A stretch of DNA of 64,000 bases from Delphinus delphis (Eukaryota > Chordata > Mammalia > Artiodactyla > Delphinidae): the NCBI RefSeq assembly GCF_949987515.2, contig NC_082703.1, forward strand, positions 7,650,680 through 7,714,679. The letters run 5' to 3'. Of the stretch, positions 57,263-64,000 are shown one piece after another; the stretch's first letter is position 1; every line of letters begins with the position of its first letter. The notes below the pieces were generated by a model. The model did no database searches. It had not been told where the DNA came from and saw nothing but the letters and a program-made list of their open reading frames with translations. The translations under genes and the position numbers were made by a program.

Positions 57263-58192
57263 AAGCAAGCAAATACAAATACTCTGGGACAAGGTGAATT
57301 TGAAGCATTAAAAGGGCTGAATTTTAGGGTATTTTCAAATTGATACAATTTTATTATGCGTTAGAAAGTATAACAATTTGGATTAGAAGGGCAAAGTGAA
57401 AATCTTTGAGGTTTAAACAATTCACAGTAACAAGCCAAATTAAGATTAGTAATAGGAGTTTCAAAAGCATGTTATACTTCTTAACAAAAGTTTATTCTCT
57501 TAAACAGTTGGGAGCTTTTGATACCATTTAATAAAGATATATAGATTTTTTTAAGCAAATAAAAACATTGATAATATGAAGTAAACTGGAGCTAGGCTTA
57601 TTCCATTTGTCAGCAATTCTGAGTCAGCATACTATGATTTAACAAATTTTCCAAAGAAAATTATTAACTCAAAACAAAACAAAAAAATTTGATTACAAGA
57701 GATCTCAGGAAGGAAAGAGTAATCAAATAATCAGATATGTACCTTAAACATCCTTTTTATCTTTCCAACATAATATAGTATTGTTTTCAAAATCATTTGG
57801 GAAATGCTTCCTTTTATCCTACTTCTTTTACTGCTCTCATCTCTTAGTTAAATCAAGTGTCCTGCTTCACTGGGCATGATATTTCAATTTCTCTGACCGG
57901 TCTGCCAAATATGGCTGCTGCTCTGACATTTTGCCTTTTGCCAACCAGGTGGTGACAATTTCAATAATATCCTCACGTTTAAATATATAGTATCTCCCAA
58001 GGCCCCTGACGGTTCCTCACTTACTCATCCTTGTAACACTTCAGAGGAGAAGACGGACTTTGGCTAATCATGCCCTGGAGTAGACAGATTAGAGATCCAC
58101 GTGGATAAAGATGGCAGGGAAAGACAGCACAATGGAACGCCACAAAGCAAAGCCACCATAAAGGTAAAAATGCTGAAATAGTTCCAAGGTCA
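57263..58192. other. No gene or clear repeat recognised
   Basis: AT-rich single-copy-like DNA without notable frames. Confidence 0.42.
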
Positions 58193-58206
58193 AAACTATA
58201 CATCTA

Positions 58207-58364
58207 GGGAATTCCCTGGTGGACCAGTGGTTATGACTCAGCGCTTTCACTGCCAGGGCTGGGTTCGATCCCTAGTCTGGGAACTAAGATCCCACAAGCC
58301 ATGTGGTGCAGCCAAAAAAAAAAAAAAAAGAAGAAGAAGAAAAGAAAAGAAAAATGTGGAAAAA
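58207..58364 (+). mobile_element. CHR-1-like SINE
   Basis: Starts GGGAATTCCCTGGTGGACCA, has the box B GGTTCGATCCC, continues GGGAACTAAGATCCCACAAG and ends GTGCAGCC plus an A/GAA-rich tail. The imperfect duplication AACTATACATCTA (up to 58206) versus AGTTATACTTCTA (58366-58378) is consistent with an older insertion. Confidence 0.88.
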
Positions 58365-58378
58365 AAGTTATACTTCTA

Positions 58379-59154
58379 AACATACTGCCTCTACAATCCT
58401 CCTTCCATTCATAATCATTTAGGAATGGAAAGGGAGATTCACATTATATGGTTTGTAATTTGGTGGATGGGTTTGCTTGAAGGTATCTGAGAAACCCTAT
58501 GCCCTTCTTGAATTCCCGCCTCTAAAGAAACAGGCTGACCCCTTTCTGCAACCACAGACCTAGCCTGGTTTAACTCTTGAAGTAACCCTGGCACCAGGAC
58601 TTGCAAAAATTTACATCTTAACAAACTACTGTTTGCTGGGCTAAGCTACTCAAGTGCCAAATTATGGGCAATGACTATGAATGAATTCGCTTACTTTTGA
58701 CACTGCAAATGAGTTACTGAAAGTATTAATAAGCAAGTACTGTCATGCAAAGATTTTAGTAGACACATATGTGGGTTTATGCAATATCCATTCAAAAATT
58801 TTGCACTTTGATTTTTGGATTTATTAAGAATCAAAAGGCTGTACTTAAAAAAAGAAAAAAACAAGACTGGTTTTCATTCCTGAACCAGGATTTGTTTCTA
58901 CTTATTTATCAGGGACGAGGTAGTCATGATCTTTTTTTCATGTAATCAGCATGTACTGAGAACTCTGTGTTGGGAGCTAGGAAGGCTGGTGTTGGTGGAA
59001 AGGGACACAAGGATGGCTCAGTATCCTCTATAATGAACTAGGCTGTAACAGGCAGATTTTCTGGTCCAAATTCACAAAAGGAATAATACTTCAACCCACA
59101 GGTATTAAAGTCATGGAACATAAAAAACTATTACATAGCATCTAATACAACTAT
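58379..59154. other. No gene or clear repeat recognised
   Basis: Single-copy-like DNA. ATCAGCATGTACTGAGAACT near 58946 may be a trace of L2. Confidence 0.4.
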
Positions 59155-59765
59155 GTTATTTTTTTCTATTTAAATAAGCGTTTTATTTTAGATAGAGTTA
59201 CATTTACAGAAAAAATTAAATAATAGTATATGGAGTTCCCATATACCCCACACTTAACTTCCCCTATTGTTAACATCTTACTACAGTCCATTCTCACAAA
59301 TAATGAACCAATACTCATACATCATTATTCACTAACTTTCATTTTTTATTTGAATTGCACTAGTGTTTCTCTAACCTCCTTTATCTGTTCCAAGATCCAA
59401 TCTAATATATCACATTATATTTAGTTATGTTGCCTTATGCTCCTCTTGACTATGACAGTTTCTCAGACTTTCCTTGTTTTTTATGACCCTGACAGTTTTG
59501 AGGAATACTGGCTAAGGTATTTTGTAGTACGTCTCTCAATTTGGGTTTATCTGATGTTTTTCTCAACATCAAGCTGAGGTTGAGTTTTTGGAAGATGACA
59601 AGGTAAAGTGCTCTCTCATTGCATCATTTCAAGGGTACACGCTATCAACATGACTCATCAATGATGATCTTAACCTGGATCATAATTAGTAATGTCTGCC
59701 AGGTTTCTCCACTCTAAAGTTACTTTCATGTTCCACTTCCCATGCTATAATCTTCTTTGACATAT
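59155..59765 (-). mobile_element. Old L1 (L1M-type) 3'-region relic
   Basis: Same old L1 region as at 51856-52460 but continuous: GATAGAGTTACATTTACAGA, GGAGTTCCCATATACCCCAC, CTATTGTTAACATCTTACTA, GTTCCAAGATCCAATCTAAT, GACAGTTTCTCAGACTTTCC, ATTTTGTAGTACGTCTCTCA and GCCAGGTTTCTCCACTCTAA. Orientation inferred from the T-rich left end. Non-coding. Confidence 0.8.
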
Positions 59766-59867
59766 CATATTTTCTTTTGAGCTCTTTCTGACTTTCCAGC
59801 ACTATTCCCTGCCTCAGCCCTGATATCAGATGTTTAGTAAGATGCCCTGATTAACCTTTTACTGGAG

Positions 59868-60025
59868 ATTGGTATTAGAAACCAAGATCTGAGCACTAGC
59901 AACCAATTCATTTTCTAGATTACACAACTGAAGCCACGAGAAATTAAGAGATTTTCTGAAGGTCCAAAGGTGACTAGTTGCAAAACTAACACTGGAACAC
60001 CAGTATCTTGATGCCTGGGTCACTA
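59868..60025 (+). repeat. MIR SINE relic
   Basis: TTCTAGATTACACAACTGAA, GCCACGAGAAATTAAGAGAT, TTTCTGAAGGTCCAAAGGTG, ACTAGTTGCAAAACTAACAC and TGGAACACCAGTATCTTGAT follow the MIR core order. Diverged. Confidence 0.55.
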
Positions 60026-61341
60026 ATCTTGCCATTGACACAACTCTGCCTTTCCTCTCACATTCCAGGACATGCAGCCTTCATGGGGGTATAAATGAAA
60101 AACTATGACCTTGCTTCCTGCAGTCTAGACTTTCCAAGTGTCCTGCAGTTACACGCATTTTTATTTATGTGGGCCTTTGAATCCTTCCATGAAAGAGAAA
60201 ATGAAAGCAAGGGAAATAGTTACCTTAATAATGACAAAGGGAAAAATAAAGGGCCATTTCCCCAAGAAGAGTAAGGTTTAGGTTACACAAAGAATATCAG
60301 CTGTGTCTTTTATACTCAGAAAATCTGTGGTGTGATATATCTGTGTACATGGCTTATCACTTTCAAGACCTTCATCAGTTTGTCACACCCCTTTTGGAAA
60401 CACGCCCTCGCCATGCAGACCCAGAGCATGTACACTTGCGCACACATCTATGAAAAAACAAAACGACTCCTTCAGCTGGAAGTTTGAAATCTTTATACAA
60501 TTATAAACAGTAACGCATATTGTTCCTTTCGGGGGGGAGGCATGTAGCATATTTTCCTATGGTCTTTGAGATGAACAGGATTTAGTGATCAGTTAGTACA
60601 TAAAACATTACCAAAAACTTTGACAATGTTCTTTGGTGCCAGAGGGCAAGCATAGTACACATCTCGTATCATCTTATTATATACATTATATAGCCCAGCT
60701 CTATATTTTAGAGGTCAGTAGATCATTTTAATATTAGTGCCTTAGGTTTATTTCTTTTTTATCCATAATGATGTGTTCCCAGTAGATTCCATGCATTTAA
60801 TAAATAGTGAGTAATGCTGATGACTACTGCTAGTCATTTCTAAGACTGTTCCAGCCATTATGGGTGATGCAAAGATGAATAAGTCCCAGATCCTTTTGAT
60901 AAAATACTACCCTATCATATATTTTACTGCTGACCTCTAGAGCTCCCAGTACTATATAGCATACACCATATGCATTAAGCGAACAATCACTGTTTAGCAA
61001 ATCAGCAGTCAATCCCGAAACTAGTGGGCTTTTGCAATTTTCACTGGTAATAATTTCAATTAAAGTGTTTACATTGAAATGGGTCAACAATGCAAATTCT
61101 GTGTTAGAAAAGCTTTTTAATAATTATTAGATATTTGTAATAAACCCTGTAAACTAACAACTCAGCCCATGACTCCATGAAGACTTCCTTTCTTATTTAG
61201 CTCATAAGTGAAGAAGTAGTGAGATAGCTCTGAGGTACCATCTTCTTGAATTTTACACTTGTCGATCCTCTTGATTGTTCCCAATAGTGACGAAGGCCTA
61301 AACCACTCGTTAATTCTTTTCCTAAAATGAAGACTATACTT
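60026..61341. other. No gene or clear repeat recognised
   Basis: Single-copy-like DNA. An 86-codon minus frame at 61090-60830 has no family resemblance. Confidence 0.42.
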
Positions 61342-61357
61342 TAAATACACAATTTTA

Positions 61358-61728
61358 GGGCTTCCCTGGTGGCACAGTGGTTAAGAATCCACCTGCCAAT
61401 GCAGGAGACACGGGTTCAAGCCCTGGTCCAGGAAGGTCCCACATGCCGTGGAGCAACTAAGCCCGAGCGCCACAACTACCGAGCGTGCACTCTAGAGCCT
61501 GCAAGCCAAAACTACTGAGCCCACGTGCCACAAGTACTGAAGCCCACATACCTAGAGCCCATGCTCCACAACAAGAGAAGCCACCACAATGAGAAGCCCG
61601 CGCAACGCAATGAAGAGTAGCCCCCCATTCGCCACAACTAGAGAAAGCCCGCACGCAGCAACGAAGATCCAACATAGCCAAAATTAAATAAATAAATAAG
61701 AGGAAAATTGTAAAAAATAAATAAAAAA
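61358..61728 (+). mobile_element. Long CHR-2 SINE (three-module middle), 16-bp TSD
   Basis: Starts GGGCTTCCCTGGTGGCACAG, keeps the box B GGTTCAAGCCC, and has three related copies of the 'GCCACAACTACTGAGCCC' module in the middle (61469-61560). The full distal part and an AAATAAATAAATAA-rich tail follow. The duplication TAAATACACAATTTTA at 61342-61357 and 61729-61744 is perfect. It is the longest SINE in the window, about 370 bp including the tail. Confidence 0.95.
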
Positions 61729-61744
61729 TAAATACACAATTTTA

Positions 61745-63436
61745 AAAGCAGTTTCTATTAATTATTCTAATTTATTACACGAAAGAAAGTATTTGATACA
61801 CTTTTGAAATTCACATTCATTGTTCACAGTCCAAAATGTCAGGGTTTTACACCTTTTTATTATTTTTAATATTATTATAAACTGATAGTTTTATATGTGA
61901 TTGCAACTGATACAAATGTATGATGTTTATGTCAATTATCGGTCCTGTAGCAATCAACCAATTGCTTGTACCAAATGCTGAATGCCGGAAAAGCCTCTCC
62001 CTCAGCAGTAAAAATACACGTTTTTACTTATATCTATATTAACTCATCAATATCTATGTATGTAATTTATTGGAATACTATCTGAAAGAAAATAAAGGTA
62101 GAGCTAAGACTTTTTAATAATGAGTCATTTTATATAAGTTTGTACTAAATAAAGCTAATTGATATTAAAGGCAATATCTTCAAAGAGCCTATTAAGATAT
62201 TTTTAGACTCCAAAATACACATATTTCTTCTTTTTTCCTGATTCATATAAATTGAATAAATGTATATCCTATCTAAAGCAATTTATCCCCAATTCCAAAT
62301 GGACAAGGATTGTTGTTACTTTTATAACCCTGTTTAGTCTCTCCACAACCTTTATAATGAGTTTGGAAAGTAGCTGAGTTTGGGAAGTAGGAGATGTACA
62401 TTATCATATGAAAAGAGCTCTTCCAGCTTGCATAAATCTTCAACCATATACCTGAAAAATCTGGTTGGAGTTGATGTACATACTGGCTGGTGTTCATGTA
62501 ATGGACATTGCATCTTACCAAAAGTCTTTCAAGTTCCCTGCTTTCTGCCTTCAGAGGAAGAGAAAGTTTCTCAGAACTAATTTCCCACTGGGAAAAAAAA
62601 AAAACCCACATACTAAAAGTGAACCATACTTAACTTTATTCTTTAATTTTAGCAAATTTTAACACTTCTCTTAATTCTTTCCCATACTTTTAAAAATTCA
62701 TGTAAACATCTTTGGTTTTAGTTTCATTTCCTTATGAAAGTTCCAGTTGATCCTGTTTTCCTATTCTTTTTAGGAACTTCTTTGGTAGAACAAACACAGG
62801 AGAATAAGATCCCCTAAACTTATCAACTAGAAATGAACTTAGGAGAAAAGGTAAAGGCATTTGTGAAACAGAACTCAAGTTCAATCCCCCACATTTTAAA
62901 TCCTGGTGAGGGCTCAACACACTGAAGCTAAGCTCTGGTCTTTGGTTCAACACATTACCATTCTCTGAACTGATGTTGGGAATAACATCACCGATCTGTA
63001 AAGATTTCATTTTCCTTTTTGAGCATTAGGTAAAGTTCTTCCCATCTAACAAAGGAGGATATTAACACAGCCCACGATTGCTTCTTTTCCTTTTGGTAAA
63101 TGATGAGATTTGAAAACAGTAGCAATCCATGGTTAATTCTGAGATTGCCATCACGTTCTTAATAACTGAACGCTCAGCTCTAGAGAATTCTGAACATCAC
63201 CCAATTTTATCCCTTCAGAGCATATCAAAGAAAATTGGATAATCCTAAAGAAAGGTTGGTCTGCCTTGGAAGATATAAGCTTTAGGAAAGGGAGTAGGGC
63301 ACCCCACTGCCTAGAGAACCATGCATTTTGGTATAGGACTCTTTCCTTTTCTTTCTCACTCTCCTCTCCCATCTCAAACCTCTACTCCATGACCTATTTA
63401 TCCAGAGGCAAGCTTTTAGTGAAATGCCAATGAAAG
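61745..63436. other. No gene or clear repeat recognised
   Basis: AT-rich single-copy-like DNA. A 112-codon minus frame at 62611-62273 overlaps plus-strand frames and has no recognisable motif. An A-run lies at 62593-62604. Confidence 0.42.
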
Positions 63437-63657
63437 CAGTAGTTGGCAAACTACGGCCCATGAGCCAAACCTGGCCCACATCCTGTTTTTGTAAATAAAG
63501 TTTTATTGGAACACAGCCATGCTCATTCATTTGCACATTGCCCGTGGCTGCTTTGGAGTTACAGGATGAGTTTAGGAGATACAACAGAGATCACGTGACA
63601 CACAAAGCCTAAAACATTTCCCATCTGATGCTTCCCTGAAGAAGTTTGCTAACTCTG
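63437..63657 (+). mobile_element. hAT-Charlie-type non-autonomous DNA transposon
   Basis: Inverted ends CAGTAGTTGGCAAACTACGG (63437 on) and AAGTTTGCTAACTCTG (to 63657). Internal text GAGCCAAACCTGGCCCACAT, TTTGTAAATAAAGTTTTATT and GGAACACAGCCATGCTCATT is a very common mammalian hAT MER element. The flanks AATGAAAG (63429-63436) and AACTGAAG (63658-63665) fit an 8-bp duplication with two mismatches. No transposase encoded. Confidence 0.82.
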
Positions 63658-64000
63658 AACTGAAGGATCAACTGAAGACTTTGGATTTACAAACATTAAG
63701 GTATTTGCAGGCTCAAAAAGCCAGCAATGATCATATACATCCCATATTTCTTCATTGGGTAATACAGCAGTTCATTTTCACTCTGCAAAGAAAATTATAT
63801 GCAGCATGTTAGGGAAGAAAATCAATAGCCCAGCAGGAAGGACCCTGAATACTTCATCTGACTCCATTACTTTTCTCCACTTCAGTGTCTTGAAAGCCCT
63901 GAGACTACCCTGGACAGCAGCATCCCAGGTTTCCTTACAGCTCATCATTATTGGTGTGGCAAGGAGGCACAGACTTCTCAAAACTTCACAGTAGGGTTGG
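63658..64000. other. No gene or clear repeat recognised
   Basis: Window end. Opposing frames at 63755-63994 (plus) and 63981-63778 (minus) overlap and have no motif. Confidence 0.42.

Noticed and set aside
62273..62611. 112-codon minus-strand frame
   Set aside because: No motif; overlapping frames on the other strand and an A-run at one end suggest chance.
1..64000. CRISPR arrays, bacterial operons or phage genes
   Set aside because: The sequence is mammalian in repeat content throughout; no regularly spaced repeats or prokaryotic gene layout are present.

Overview
This window reads as non-coding nuclear DNA from a cetacean, most likely a toothed whale or dolphin. The evidence is the interspersed repeats. 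There are at least eight short tRNA-derived SINEs of the CHR-2 type, most lacking a central segment, which is the form known to be abundant in whales. There are also longer CHR-2 forms, two older CHR-1-like SINEs, and cetartiodactyl-type L1 elements. No BovB LINE or Bov-A SINE was seen, which argues against a ruminant. I found no host protein-coding exon, rRNA, functional tRNA gene or CRISPR array. The window is probably intergenic or lies inside a long intron.

Layout. 1-4345: a minus-strand L1 with its 5' end present and its 3' end beyond the window edge. 4346-12697: mostly single-copy sequence with a TG/GA microsatellite, a MIR, a MER5-like relic and one CHR-2 SINE. 12716-14695: a 5'-truncated plus-strand L1 flanked by 18-bp target-site duplications (TSDs). 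14714-22995: single-copy DNA with a SINE and old MIR, L2 and L1 relics. 22996-26189: a mosaic of a SINE, two Tigger-type DNA transposons and an MLT1 LTR carrying an internal tandem duplication. 28385-39016: old L1 ends, MER5- and MER44-like relics, L2, and SINEs of three structural types. 43594 to about 49829: a second large minus-strand L1. It keeps a 708-codon stretch of ORF2 with the catalytic FADD and the C-terminal Cys/His motif, but is inactivated several times over, including by a nested SINE. 49830-64000: single-copy DNA with old nested L1 relics, four SINEs or SINE relics, MIR, and a hAT-type element.

How the parts relate. The active machinery recorded here is past L1 retrotransposition (ORF1 and ORF2), which also mobilised the tRNA-derived SINEs in trans. 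TSDs and poly-A tails at many copies show target-primed reverse transcription. Nesting gives a relative order: MIR, L2, MER and Tigger first, then old L1, CHR-1, the large L1s, and lastly the short CHR-2 SINEs. I saw no evidence of a novel gene system. The most interesting signals are structural: a 3/2/1 module series inside the CHR-2 SINEs, compensating indels in the long L1 ORF2, and an L1 5'UTR segment resembling a SINE tail.
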